NCBI GenBank assembly: GCA_049975365.1
Contig: JBNGDS010000005.1
Location: 1-64,000 of the forward strand
Source: DSBG01 sp049975365
Lineage (GTDB): Bacteria; Desulfobacterota; Desulfomonilia; UBA1062
Length of the DNA stretch: 64,000 nucleotides
Direction: 5' to 3'
In this document: positions 26,252 to 35,479 of the stretch, piece after piece
How positions within the stretch are numbered: position 1 is the stretch's first letter
How the letters are laid out: every line of letters begins with the position of its first letter
Notes under the pieces: generated by a model
Told to the model about the DNA's origin: nothing
Seen by the model: only the letters and a program-made list of their open reading frames with translations
The model's database searches: none
Translations under genes and position numbers: made by a program

Positions 26252-28123
26252 GTGAGATCGCGTATCCTCGATGGACTGAATGACGAACAGAGGAGGGCGG
26301 TCTGTCATGAAAGAGGCCCTCTGCTCATATTCGCAGGGGCAGGATCAGGAAAGACCCGGGTCATCGTTCATCGGGCTGCATACCTTATCGAGCACGGGGT
26401 TCACCCTTCGGATATCCTGTGCCTGACATTCACCAACAAGGCAGCCCAGGAACTCAAACACAGGCTCCAGGGTATCCTCGGCAGGGAACCCATAGGGGTG
26501 TGGGCAGGCACGTTCCATGCGTTCGGGGCGTGGCTTCTCCGCCATGAGGCCCATCGTGTCGGGTATCCGGCTTCCTTCCAGATCTATGACGAGGCCGACC
26601 AGAGATCGCTCATCGGAAAGTGCCTGAAAGAACTGGGACTCAAGACAGAGCGGGGGCTCGATACCACGATGGCCTGGCTCATCAACATGAGCAAGGATAC
26701 CCTTCGAGATATCAGCGAGATTCCACACCGTCTCCGGTTCGATCCAATGCCCGTGAGTTCCCTCTATGAACAGAAGAAGAAGCTCTCTGGGGTGTTCGAT
26801 TTTGCCGATCTCCTCACAGTCCCGTGCGATCTTCTCTCACGGATGCCTGACGTGCGGGCACGGTATCAGAACCGATTTCGTCACATCCTCGTGGATGAGT
26901 ACCAGGACACGAACACCGCACAGTATACCCTGCTCATGCAGCTCATCTCACAGGAGGCGAACATCTGTGTGGTCGGAGACGATGACCAGTCCATCTATGG
27001 GTGGAGAGGGGCGGATGTTGGAAACATCCTGCGGTTCAGACATGATTTTCCCCAGGCAGAGGTTGTCATCCTTGAGCAGAATTACCGGTCCACGGAAGAT
27101 ATTCTGAAGGCGGCATCCACGCTGATCGCCAACAACATCTATCGCGAACCGAAGAGTCTCAGAAGCGCTCGTGGGAAAGGAAGGAACCTGGATATCCTCG
27201 AATATTCCGATGATGAACACGAGGCAGCGTCCCTCGCACACGCCATCGACAGGGCGCTTCACGATGGGGTGAGCCCGTCTGAGATCGGTGTCTTCTATCG
27301 TATCAACGCCCTGTCGCGCCTCGTGGAAGAGGCCTTCGTGAGGAGAGGAATCCCGTATACAGTCTACGGGGGCATCAGGTTCTATGAACGCAGAGAGATC
27401 AAGGATGTCCTGGCATACCTGAGAGTCATAGCCAATCCTCACGATGAGGAGGCATTTTCCCGGGTCGTCAACACGCCACCGAGGGGAATCGGGGAGAAGA
27501 CCCTTGCGGAGCTGCAGCTCTTCGCCAGGAGCAGGGGAACCGCAACATCTCTGGCGCTGAACCAAGCCCTTGAACATTCGGTGGTCAAGGGGGTCAGGGC
27601 ACGGGGAGTGAGGGATGTTGCTGCGCTCATTGAAGACTTCAGAAGACAATCGGGGGAGATGGATATCGGGTTCATGATCGAGCGGATTGTTGAGAGATCG
27701 GGATTGAAGCAGGCGCTCGAGCAGGAGCTCGACGGCCCGGACAGGCTCATGAATCTCCAGGAACTCATCGCGAGCGCCTCCGGACAGACCGATCTCGTTC
27801 ACTACCTGGAAGAAAAGGCCCTCATGAACCACACGGATGTCGATCCAGGGGAGAGCGTCAGTGTCATGACCCTTCACATGTCCAAGGGCCTGGAATTCGA
27901 CAGCGTGTTCATCATCGGGGTTGAGGAAGGCCTGCTGCCCCACTCCCGCTCCCTGGACACCACCCTGGACATCGAGGAGGAACGGCGGCTTCTCTATGTC
28001 GGGATTACCCGAGCCAGGAGCAATGTGATCCTGTCCTGGGCACGCGTTCGAGCCCTGTACGGGAGGGAATCGTTCCAGATCCCCTCTGGATTTCTCAGAG
28101 AGATTCGATCCGATCTCGGGTGA
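26252..28123 (+). CDS. UvrD/PcrA-type DNA helicase
   Basis: A superfamily 1A 3'-5' helicase of 623 residues. Motifs in order: GAGSGKT (about 28), the FTNKAAQEL box, VDEYQDTNTAQY (II), VVGDDDQSIYGWRGAD (III), QNYRST (IV), VMTLHMSKGLEFDSVFI (V) and EERRLLYVGITRA (VI). It is about 100 residues shorter than PcrA and ends soon after motif VI, so the C-terminal tail that contacts RNA polymerase is missing. GTG 26252 starts right after the U32 stop, with GGAGGGGAGGGAG before it. The two are surely co-transcribed. Confidence 0.95.
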   Translation: MRSRILDGLNDEQRRAVCHERGPLLIFAGAGSGKTRVIVHRAAYLIEHGVHPSDILCLTFTNKAAQELKHRLQGILGREPIGVWAGTFHAFGAWLLRHEAHRVGYPASFQIYDEADQRSLIGKCLKELGLKTERGLDTTMAWLINMSKDTLRDISEIPHRLRFDPMPVSSLYEQKKKLSGVFDFADLLTVPCDLLSRMPDVRARYQNRFRHILVDEYQDTNTAQYTLLMQLISQEANICVVGDDDQSIYGWRGADVGNILRFRHDFPQAEVVILEQNYRSTEDILKAASTLIANNIYREPKSLRSARGKGRNLDILEYSDDEHEAASLAHAIDRALHDGVSPSEIGVFYRINALSRLVEEAFVRRGIPYTVYGGIRFYERREIKDVLAYLRVIANPHDEEAFSRVVNTPPRGIGEKTLAELQLFARSRGTATSLALNQALEHSVVKGVRARGVRDVAALIEDFRRQSGEMDIGFMIERIVERSGLKQALEQELDGPDRLMNLQELIASASGQTDLVHYLEEKALMNHTDVDPGESVSVMTLHMSKGLEFDSVFIIGVEEGLLPHSRSLDTTLDIEEERRLLYVGITRARSNVILSWARVRALYGRESFQIPSGFLREIRSDLG

Positions 28124-28152
28124 TGAGCACCACGATCTGACGTGCCTACTCC

Positions 28153-28242
28153 CTACAGGGCAAACCCGAGAATAAGAACGAATCCAATGCCCATCAAGGT
28201 GAAGGTTGTTGCCATCAGGTGATTTTTTCTGATGATTGCCAT
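28153..28242 (-). CDS. Possible 29-residue membrane peptide
   Basis: On the minus strand ATG at 28242 is preceded at 8 bases by GGGAGGT, a strong ribosome site. The 29 codons give a basic start (MAIIRKNH) and then a hydrophobic stretch ending MGIGFVLILGFAL, one likely membrane segment. It is convergent to the helicase gene and divergent from the response regulator. There is no family I recognise. The good ribosome site and the single-span composition are the only evidence. Confidence 0.45.
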   Translation of the reverse strand: MAIIRKNHLMATTFTLMGIGFVLILGFAL

Positions 28243-28502
28243 GGTTGTGTACCTCCCGTATGCTCTGTCTTCTTCATCAGCATATGTACTCTACGGAAAA
28301 CCATGGAAGATGTACATCAGGCCCACACCGTATTTTCTCAGGACAGACACTGTATTTCACCCAGGGGGAGGACCTAGCAGCACTGCGGTTGTCCTTAGGG
28401 TGGAGAATGGTGGATCCACGCCTGTGCTCCATTTACAATCCGGGTTTCCTCAGGTATAGTAACAAGCGAGAAAAGAGAGATCATGCACCAGTTGGAAGAG
28501 GT
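28243..28502. other. Divergent regulatory region before the response regulator
   Basis: 260 bases between the small minus-strand peptide and the response regulator. It carries the promoter at 28432-28460; otherwise I see no gene or strong structure. Confidence 0.5.
28432..28460 (+). promoter_or_regulatory. Sigma-70 type promoter before response regulator gene
   Basis: TTTACA (28432-28437), exactly 17 bases, TATAGT (28455-28460). The predicted transcript begins near 28467, about 36 bases before the ATG at 28503. Confidence 0.7.
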
Positions 28503-29156
28503 ATGGGAACCAGGAAGAGATTAGTTATTGCAGAGGATCACACGATTCTTCGAGACGGGCTGAAGGCCCTCATTTCACTCAATACCGATCTTGAACTCGT
28601 CGGAGAGGCATCCGACGGACTCGAAGCGGTCCGGGTCATCAATGAAAAAAAGCCGGATCTTGTCCTTATGGACCTCTCCATGCCCAAACTCAGCGGGATC
28701 GATGCGATCCGGGAAGTGAAACGGACCTGTCCGGACACGATGATCCTCGTCCTCACGGTGCACAAGACAGAGGAATACGTCCTCGCGAGCCTCAAGGCAG
28801 GTGCAAACGGCTACCTTCTCAAGGAATCCACGCACCAGGAACTCCTCAATGCCATATCCCACGTTCTGGAGGGGAAGCCCTACCTCTCCCCCGGGGTTTC
28901 GGACAAGATCATCTCAGGCTATCTCGCCGGCAAGAAAGACGAGGTCCGATCGGTGTACGACACCCTCACCCACCGGGAGAAAGAAATTCTCAAACTCATT
29001 GCAGAGGGGCACAAGAACAAGGAGATCGCGGAGTATCTCTTTATCAGCGTCAAGACCGTGGAGAAGCATCGGGACAACCTCATGAAAAAGCTCGATCTGC
29101 ACAGTGCCTCGGCCCTTACTTCCTTTGCCATTGAGCACGGGCTCGTGGAGACATAG
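28503..29156 (+). CDS. NarL/LuxR-type response regulator
   Basis: A 217-residue two-domain regulator. The receiver has EDH for metal binding, the phospho-acceptor Asp57 in LVLMDLSMP, Thr in LVLTVH and Lys in YLLKES. The C-terminal LuxR helix-turn-helix (about 154-196) reads LTHREKEILKLIAEGHKNKEIAEYLF. It probably is phosphorylated by the histidine kinase encoded on the other strand, which ends 9 bases after it. The ribosome site before ATG 28503 is weak. A promoter lies just upstream. Confidence 0.93.
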   Translation: MGTRKRLVIAEDHTILRDGLKALISLNTDLELVGEASDGLEAVRVINEKKPDLVLMDLSMPKLSGIDAIREVKRTCPDTMILVLTVHKTEEYVLASLKAGANGYLLKESTHQELLNAISHVLEGKPYLSPGVSDKIISGYLAGKKDEVRSVYDTLTHREKEILKLIAEGHKNKEIAEYLFISVKTVEKHRDNLMKKLDLHSASALTSFAIEHGLVET

Positions 29157-29165
29157 CCCTGAGTC

Positions 29166-31304
29166 TTACTCCAGTCTCCAGGTTGTCATGATGAGTGTCC
29201 CCAGTCCTTTGACCGAATCGATGGAGAAGCATCCGTTTGAAAGCTCTGCGCGCTCCTCCATGCTTGCCAGACCGAGACCCTTGTTGTAGTCCTCGCTCAT
29301 GAGTTTTTCCTGGACGTCAAATCCCTGTCCGTTGTCAGAGATGCTGAGCTCGATACACCCGTCACGTTTCATCAGCGTGATATCAATGGTGTCTGCCCTG
29401 CTGTGTTTTGCAACATTATTGAGGGCCTCCTGAATGATCCTGAAGATGATGATCTTGAGGTGGTGAGGGACATCCTCCTCATCAAGGCCGATCTTTTGGG
29501 TCACCGTGATATCAGAATACACTGTCTGGAATTCCCTGCAGAACCAGGAAATAGTGGCGAGGATCCCCAGGTCATCAAGCGTTGATGGACGGAGGTCCAT
29601 AGATATCCGACGCACCTCGTCGATGGTGGCCTGAATGACCGGGATACTGTCTTTCAACGCCTGAATGCTCAATTCCCGGGATCTCCTCTCCATCTGGCTG
29701 ATGATGTTCTCCGTATTGAATTTGATGGAGGTGAGATACTGCCCGACACTGTCATGGAGCTCCTGGGAGATGCGTTTCCGTTCCTCCTCCTTCGCATTCA
29801 TAAGCTGTGAGGAGAGGATGCGGAGATTCATTTCCGAGCGTTTCAGTTTCTCCTGGGCCAGCTTGCTCTCCGTGATATCCTCCATATGGACCAGAACCAT
29901 GTCAGGGGGGACGAATGCGCACGACAGAGCGATGAATTTCTCTTCTTCCGTGGTGAACATTCGATACGAAATCTCCCTGCGGATAAACTTGTTCTGCTTC
30001 AGGCAGGTGTTGACGTCGGAGATGATATCCGGCCTGTCGTGGTAGAGTTCGCTTATGGTCCTCCCCACGAAGTTGGGGATGAGTCCGCGAGTGAAATCCT
30101 CTGTTGCCTTGTTGTAGTCCACGAGCACGAAATCATCTCCGGATCGTTTCCAGGTGAACGTGGGGACAGGGATCCCCCGGTACTGAGCCCTGAGCATTTC
30201 TTCGCTCTGCCTAAGGGCTGCCTCAACACGCGAACGCTCCTCGATTTCCCCGGTGAGCTTCACATTGGCCTTGAGCAGTTCCGATGTGCGTTTTTCCACG
30301 ATCTTTTCCAGCTCTGAGTGGGCCTTGCGAAGTTCTTCCTGTGCGAGCTTGCGTTCGTTCTCTTCCCGGTTTCTCTGGAGGCGGGCATGGAGGATAGGGG
30401 CGATATGGTTCACGATGGGCTCGAGAAAAGAGCTGTCTTCATCGGTGTAATCACGCTGGACGTTCCCCACCACGATGGTGGCGATCATATCCTGGTGGTA
30501 CATGACAGGAGCAACCAGGATTCTAAGATCAGGGGCATGATTCCCCGCCGGCCGGTTCATGAAGAAGATCTTCTTCAACAGGGTCGCCTTTTTCCTGATG
30601 TCATTCCACTGTTCCGGACTGAATTCCTTGATGGCATGTGAGATCCTACATTCGCCGGTCGGCCCCTTGCTCATGGACGTGATGGCGTTCCAGCCTTCGG
30701 AACCGATGTCCTCGAAAATCCCTACAGAGCTCTGCGTCCCCTCGAGCACCATGTTCAACAGCTCCGGATACATGTCTTGATCGGGGGCTGAGAGGAAGAT
30801 CTGGTCGATCTGGTTTCTGATCATGAGGGCCTGAGTCGTTCTTTTAAGGGCTTCCTCAGCCTTTTTCCTCTTGGTGATATCCCGGGCAATCTGGGCAATC
30901 CCTGAAACTGTCCCATCCTCAGCGAAAAAGGGGTAAAAATTCATGATCAGATACCGCCTCCCCCAGTTGGGATACTCGAACCAGTCCTCGAAATAGACTT
31001 CCTCTCCAGAGAGACACCTGTCGAGGTGTTTTCTGATCTGTGTGTCGAAGACCTCTTTTCCCACGAGTTCCTCTACCGGGTGCCCGACGATGTCCTCCCT
31101 GGTCCTGTCGAAGATCTTCAGGTAGACGTCATTGACCGCCTGATAGAGATAGGATGTATCAATGAACGACATGGGGTCCTGCACGGCAGACACGATAAGG
31201 TCATACTTCCTGATGGCCTCTTTGGCCCGTTTGCGGAGCACGGCCTCCCGCTCAAGCTCCTTTACCCGGCTGTGAAGTTCCTCGTAGCTCGGTTTCTTTT
31301 TCAT
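29166..31304 (-). CDS. PAS-GAF-PAS histidine kinase (NarX-type core)
   Basis: A 712-residue cytoplasmic sensor kinase. It begins with the charged coil KPSYEELHSRVKELEREA, common in Desulfobacterota kinases, then a PAS domain (about 35-150), a GAF-like domain (about 170-320), a coiled coil, a second PAS domain (about 370-480), the HisKA_3 segment with the phospho-histidine in SQELHDSVGQYL (about 514) and an HATPase_c domain with EALNNVAKHS and DNGQGFD. No membrane segment is seen. It lies tail to tail with a NarL-type regulator, its likely partner. The signal is unknown. Confidence 0.92.
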   Translation of the reverse strand: MKKKPSYEELHSRVKELEREAVLRKRAKEAIRKYDLIVSAVQDPMSFIDTSYLYQAVNDVYLKIFDRTREDIVGHPVEELVGKEVFDTQIRKHLDRCLSGEEVYFEDWFEYPNWGRRYLIMNFYPFFAEDGTVSGIAQIARDITKRKKAEEALKRTTQALMIRNQIDQIFLSAPDQDMYPELLNMVLEGTQSSVGIFEDIGSEGWNAITSMSKGPTGECRISHAIKEFSPEQWNDIRKKATLLKKIFFMNRPAGNHAPDLRILVAPVMYHQDMIATIVVGNVQRDYTDEDSSFLEPIVNHIAPILHARLQRNREENERKLAQEELRKAHSELEKIVEKRTSELLKANVKLTGEIEERSRVEAALRQSEEMLRAQYRGIPVPTFTWKRSGDDFVLVDYNKATEDFTRGLIPNFVGRTISELYHDRPDIISDVNTCLKQNKFIRREISYRMFTTEEEKFIALSCAFVPPDMVLVHMEDITESKLAQEKLKRSEMNLRILSSQLMNAKEEERKRISQELHDSVGQYLTSIKFNTENIISQMERRSRELSIQALKDSIPVIQATIDEVRRISMDLRPSTLDDLGILATISWFCREFQTVYSDITVTQKIGLDEEDVPHHLKIIIFRIIQEALNNVAKHSRADTIDITLMKRDGCIELSISDNGQGFDVQEKLMSEDYNKGLGLASMEERAELSNGCFSIDSVKGLGTLIMTTWRLE

Positions 31305-31525
31305 GTGATCTACCCCCGGTGCACTCCCACGGATCCTGTCCCAGGGACACAGCGTGAGGGAAGAGAACAGGCAGGCCCTGGGATGATCGTTCGGTCATGG
31401 TGTATCATGCTTCCTGCTTAATAATCACTCAGAGAATACATGGCAACCTTTTCCTGTTCATTTCCTGTGGTTCTGAACATGCGGACGCTTTTCCCGGGAG
31501 AGCATTTGACCTGGAGGAGGAACCT

Positions 31526-32470
31526 GTGATAACAATGCAACAAATTGATATGATAAAGAGTTTTTCTGATATTGATGCCATTGCCGAAGGAACACGCCCG
31601 CTGAGGCTTGCAGCCATGGCCGCGGACGAGAAGGAATTCCTGCTGACCGTCAAGATCGCTGCGGAGAAAGGCTATGTTCTTCCGCGGATCATCGGAGAGA
31701 GAGAAAAAATCCTGAGGGCAGCACAGGATATCGCATTTGACCTTTCGGGAGTGGAAATCAGTGAAGTGAAGGATCCCCAGACAATCGCGGATACGGGCAT
31801 CGGGCTCCTCTTTGGAGGACAGGTCGACATAGCAATGAAGGGGCATATACCCACCGCGTTCGTATACCGGTCCATCATACGAAACGAGCGAAAGATCGGT
31901 GGAAAAAAGACCATAAGCGTCAATACACTCTGGGATGTTCCCGATTCAGAGCACCTCATTACTATTACCGATACCGGGGTGAGCATTGCCCCTGGCTACG
32001 AAACCAAGAGAACAATCCTGGCCGATGCGGTCAATCTCATGAGGCTCCTCGGGTATGAGCTCCCAAAGGTACTGGTCCTTTCTGCAACTGGGATACGAGA
32101 AGGCAGAGATGGACTCTCGGGTGATAGATCATCTCTCAAGGCTGACGCTGAGCACGGTGATTTCGGACCGTGCGAAGTGCTTGAAGCCACCTCGCTGTGG
32201 GATCTCTCCCTTCCACGGGAATCTCTTGCGCCTGCGATGAAAGATGCCTCTCCCGTTCCGGCCCCCCATGTCTTTCTCGTGCCTCACCTGGATGCCGGGA
32301 ACATCCTTTCCAAACTCGATTTCATCCTGGATGTGATCAGGCGGTCTCTTGTGATGACCTCGCGGGGACCGGTGATCATTCCGTCGAGATCTGACACCCA
32401 TCAGACCATCGTGGGGGAGATCGCCTTGGGTGTAGTCGTGGCACAGCGACTCCAGGAGGCGTCTCCATGA
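31526..32470 (+). CDS. Phosphate acyltransferase (Ptb family), first copy
   Basis: A 314-residue member of the phosphate acetyl/butyryltransferase family, which swaps CoA for phosphate on an acyl group. Visible are GGQVDIAMKGHIPT, the segment ITITDTGVSIAPGYETKRTILADAV and the C-terminal motif SRSDTHQTIVGEIALGVVV. I prefer GTG 31526, with GGAGGAGG 5 bases before it, over ATG 31535. The gene overlaps the next phosphate acyltransferase by 4 bases and is followed by a butyrate kinase gene, so an acyl-phosphate route to ATP is likely. It may work together with its neighbour. Confidence 0.85.
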   Translation: MITMQQIDMIKSFSDIDAIAEGTRPLRLAAMAADEKEFLLTVKIAAEKGYVLPRIIGEREKILRAAQDIAFDLSGVEISEVKDPQTIADTGIGLLFGGQVDIAMKGHIPTAFVYRSIIRNERKIGGKKTISVNTLWDVPDSEHLITITDTGVSIAPGYETKRTILADAVNLMRLLGYELPKVLVLSATGIREGRDGLSGDRSSLKADAEHGDFGPCEVLEATSLWDLSLPRESLAPAMKDASPVPAPHVFLVPHLDAGNILSKLDFILDVIRRSLVMTSRGPVIIPSRSDTHQTIVGEIALGVVVAQRLQEASP

Positions 32471-33372
32471 GGGCTCTTACAGAGTTCATCCACGATGCTG
32501 CCCACGCTGTCCGAAAACCCAGGCTGCTCTGTGTGCCTGCAGAGGAGAAGAGAATCCTCTCGGTGCTCCCCGATGTGTGTAACATGGTTCAGCCTGTTCT
32601 CGTGGGCAACAAAGACACCATCCACAAGGTCCTCGCGAGCTGTGGTGTTTCTCCCGGGGAATGGGAGATCATCCATGAGCCTGACAGAATCAAGGCATGT
32701 GAGAGGGCCCTTGAGCTATCCTGTCAGGACTCGGCGACAATTGTCATGGAATCCGGAAAAGGAAGCCTGCTGCAGGAGATCCTCAAGGAAAAGCGCCACA
32801 CACGATGGGGCATTCAGTGCCCTGCACATATCACCGTCGTTGATGATAGAGCGGGAGGGCAGGTATTCATGGTTGCAGACACGCTCATGCACCCGCGCCC
32901 AGACCTGAAAAACAAGGAAGCAATTCTCAACACGGCGCTCGCTGTTGCGAGGATTCTCGGCGCCCCCTATCCCAAGGTCGCCGCCCTTGCAGCACTGGAG
33001 TATGTGAATCACTCGATTCAATCAACCGTGGATGCTGCAGTGCTCTCAAAGATGGCCGAGAGGAATCAGTTCGGGGAGGCTTTTGTGGAGGGGCCGCTGG
33101 ATATCGACTGCGCGGTGAGCAGAGACGCGTGCACACGGAAAAAGGTGAAGAGCATCATCACCGGTGAAGTGGATCTTTTCCTGGTCTCGGATGTGGAATC
33201 AGGGCAGTGTTTTCTCCAGTTCCTCTCTTTCTTCGGGAGGATGGAACTCTGTGGGATTGTGGCAGGATACCCCTCGCCCCTGATCGTCACGATGCCATAC
33301 GACACGGTCTTTGGGCGGATAGCCGCAGTAGCCCTCTCCTGCAGGCTCTGTGGGTACGCTGAATCAGCATGA
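32467..33372 (+). CDS. Phosphate acyltransferase (Ptb family), second copy
   Basis: 301 residues of the same family as the preceding gene but clearly diverged from it. It keeps the fold marks QPVLVGNKDTI, VMESGKGSLLQEILKE, HITVVDDRAGGQVFMVADTLMHPRP and the final AAVALSCRL region. The second domain has SIITGEVDLFLVSDVESGQC, where ordinary Ptb reads VDGPLALDNA and VPDLEAGN; GPLDIDCAV keeps the former. It may be a subunit or have a different acyl preference. It overlaps both neighbours by 4 bases. Confidence 0.8.
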   Translation: MRALTEFIHDAAHAVRKPRLLCVPAEEKRILSVLPDVCNMVQPVLVGNKDTIHKVLASCGVSPGEWEIIHEPDRIKACERALELSCQDSATIVMESGKGSLLQEILKEKRHTRWGIQCPAHITVVDDRAGGQVFMVADTLMHPRPDLKNKEAILNTALAVARILGAPYPKVAALAALEYVNHSIQSTVDAAVLSKMAERNQFGEAFVEGPLDIDCAVSRDACTRKKVKSIITGEVDLFLVSDVESGQCFLQFLSFFGRMELCGIVAGYPSPLIVTMPYDTVFGRIAAVALSCRLCGYAESA

Positions 33373-34430
33373 CGATGCTTCTTGCCATCGACATAGGCTC
33401 CACCACGACACGCATCGCGGTGTCCCTGGAAAGAGAGAGAATCATCAGAGGAGTGTTCAGGCACGAATCTCTTCCAGGGAAAACCCCCATGCATGAACTC
33501 CCCGCGAGAAAGCAGGCCATCGAGGACTTTCTCGCAAGGAATGAGGTGAACACGGAAGAAGTAGATCTCATTGTCAGCAGGGGGGGGCTGCTCAAACCCG
33601 GCCCTTCGGGCATCTACCGGGTCAATGAAATCATGTGCAACGATCTGGAGCATGGACGCTTCGGCTCACATTCGTCTGCCCTTGGTCCTCTGATTGCCTT
33701 TGAGATGGCTCGAAACATTGGAATAGACGCAGTGATCGTCGATCCTCCGAGTACTGACGAGTTCTCAGATCTTGCCCGCATGTCCGGGATGCCGGATATA
33801 CCGCGCAGGAGCGCTTTTCATGCCCTGAATCAGAAAGCGGCAGCCAGACGGGCATGCCGAGAGATGGGAATGGCATACGAGGATGCACATCTCATTGTTG
33901 CACACATGGGAGGCGGCATCACCGTGGGCGCACACGTTCTGGGATCCGTTGTCGATGCAACCCACGGGTTGGCCGAGGGGCCATTCACACCAGAGCGGGC
34001 AGGATCACTGCCCACCCTTGCGCTCATCGAGCATGTGCTTGAATCTGGTCTCACGATGGAAGAGGCGAGGACACTCCTTGTGGGTGGCTCCGGCATGTAC
34101 GCGTACCTTGGGACGCGGGACGCCAGAGCAGTAGAGAACTGGATCAGGAACGGAGATGAACAGGCTCGAGCCGTCTACCAGGCAATGGCCTATCAGGTGG
34201 CAAAAGAGATCGGGGCTATGGCAGTTGTCCTCACTCGTTATCCTGACACCATCATCCTTACAGGCGGCCTCGCCGAGTCTGAGATGTTCACGGGGTGGAT
34301 CTGCGAGATGGTTGGTTTTCTGGGTGATATCAGGATATATCCCGGGGAAGACGAGATCGAGGCCCTCATCGAGGCCGGGTTCCTGGCCCTGAATTCTCCC
34401 CAGCTGATCAGGGAATACCCTCCATCCTGA
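33369..34430 (+). CDS. buk: Butyrate kinase (branched-chain acid kinase)
   Basis: A 353-residue acetokinase-family enzyme that forms ATP and an acid from acyl phosphate and ADP. The phosphate-1 loop LLAIDIGSTTTRIAVS is at the start, SRGGLLKPGPSGIYRVN follows, and the adenosine site lies in ILTGGLAES. HMGGGITVGAHVLGSVVDATHGLAEGPFTPERAG is the classic Buk core. It closes the ptb-ptb-buk operon, overlapping the upstream gene by 4 bases. Chain length preference (butyrate, isobutyrate, isovalerate) is not determined by the sequence. Confidence 0.93.
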   Translation: MTMLLAIDIGSTTTRIAVSLERERIIRGVFRHESLPGKTPMHELPARKQAIEDFLARNEVNTEEVDLIVSRGGLLKPGPSGIYRVNEIMCNDLEHGRFGSHSSALGPLIAFEMARNIGIDAVIVDPPSTDEFSDLARMSGMPDIPRRSAFHALNQKAAARRACREMGMAYEDAHLIVAHMGGGITVGAHVLGSVVDATHGLAEGPFTPERAGSLPTLALIEHVLESGLTMEEARTLLVGGSGMYAYLGTRDARAVENWIRNGDEQARAVYQAMAYQVAKEIGAMAVVLTRYPDTIILTGGLAESEMFTGWICEMVGFLGDIRIYPGEDEIEALIEAGFLALNSPQLIREYPPS

Positions 34431-34846
34431 AGACAGCAGGGATCATCATCGCTGCTGTCATGGTAACGGATACCGGACCTTCAGGAAAAGCCTCATGGAT
34501 TGCGGACAAAAAAAGCCAGAAGAAGTTAAGGTGTAAGGACAAAGCACGAGAGGACTTGTCCCCTCTTCTGGCGTAAAGGAGGTCAGAACAACACTTGTTG
34601 TTGTTAGCATAGAACCACACACATGTCACGGAGAAAATAGGAGGACGGCTGTGTTTCATGTAAGAAAATTCTTATGGCCGGCTCTTCTGTTCTTTCTGAA
34701 GCCGTGTTTCCAGTTTAAAAAAGGATTGACTGTGCTGGGTATATCACTTTCTGCAGTGCGGTTTTCTCGACACGGCTGACCACAAGAAGGTCGTGCATGT
34801 GCAAATGTTCAAGGATGGAAAGCAGTGCGGTTCACATCAATGTGTT
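34431..34846. other. Non-coding region after buk with nested inverted repeats
   Basis: 416 bases without a supported gene. Just after the buk stop GACAGCAG (34432-34439) and CTGCTGTC (34452-34459) can pair, but no T run follows. At 34515-34571 an outer pair GCCAGAAG/CTTCTGGC encloses an inner GGACAA/TTGTCC, a shape suggestive of a structured RNA. AAAGGAGG lies at 34576-34583, but only a few codons follow it. A reading frame on the minus strand (34408-34659) has odd composition and is not accepted. Confidence 0.4.
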
Positions 34847-35479
34847 TCAGTCCTGCAGTTTGTGCTGCACAGCGTACAGGACGATTGCTGCTGTGTTTTT
34901 GAGATTGAGCTTCTCGAGGATCCTCGACCGGTAGGTGCTCACCGTCTTGACGCTCAGGAATAATTCTTGGGCGATTTCCGTGATGGTCTTCCCGGACGCG
35001 ATCATTCGAAACACTTGATACTCCCGGTCAGAGAGTATCTCGTGCAGGGGACGATCAGAATCCTTATCGAGTTCAAATGCCAGGCGTTCTGCCACTGAGG
35101 GGGAGATATACTTGCTTCCTGAGGCTGATTTCCGGATGGCTGATATCAATTCATCCGGGGCGCTCGATTTCGTCAGGTATCCGGAGGCACCGCTTTTGAG
35201 GACACGGATGGCGTACTGTTCCTCCGGGTACATGCTCAGAACGAGTACCGGGAGTTTCGGGGAATGTGCTTTCAGCTCACGGAGGATTTCCAGTCCATCC
35301 CGGCCGGGCATGGAAATATCCAGCAGGATGACATCGAAGGTATTCTTCCAGACAGCATCTAGGACCTGTTGCCCATTTGCAGCCTCGGCCGCTACCGTGA
35401 TATCGTCTGTGTCTGCGAGGATCTGCTTGATCCCTTGTCTGACAATGGGATGATCATCAGCTACCAGTACTCGTATCAT
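34847..35479 (-). CDS. NarL/LuxR-type response regulator
   Basis: 210 residues: a receiver domain with ADDH at the start, phospho-acceptor Asp54 in VILLDISMPGR, Ser in LVLSMY and Lys in YLTKSS, then a LuxR helix-turn-helix LSDREYQVFRMIASGKTITEIAQELF. It overlaps the 3' end of the histidine kinase gene by 23 bases and is thus its coupled partner. No target operator is visible; the nearest candidate target is the ptb-ptb-buk operon, which converges on it. Confidence 0.93.
   Translation of the reverse strand: MIRVLVADDHPIVRQGIKQILADTDDITVAAEAANGQQVLDAVWKNTFDVILLDISMPGRDGLEILRELKAHSPKLPVLVLSMYPEEQYAIRVLKSGASGYLTKSSAPDELISAIRKSASGSKYISPSVAERLAFELDKDSDRPLHEILSDREYQVFRMIASGKTITEIAQELFLSVKTVSTYRSRILEKLNLKNTAAIVLYAVQHKLQD

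Noticed and set aside
26948..27943. 331-codon minus-strand frame
   Set aside because: Antisense shadow of the UvrD-type helicase.
28151..28180. CAGGGCAAACC resembling a GEMM cyclic di-GMP riboswitch
   Set aside because: The rest of the GEMM core (GACGCAAAGC and the second helix) is absent, and the bases are codons of the small minus-strand frame.
34408..34659. 83-codon minus-strand frame after buk
   Set aside because: Weak ribosome site, overlap with buk and no family likeness; composition is not like neighbours.
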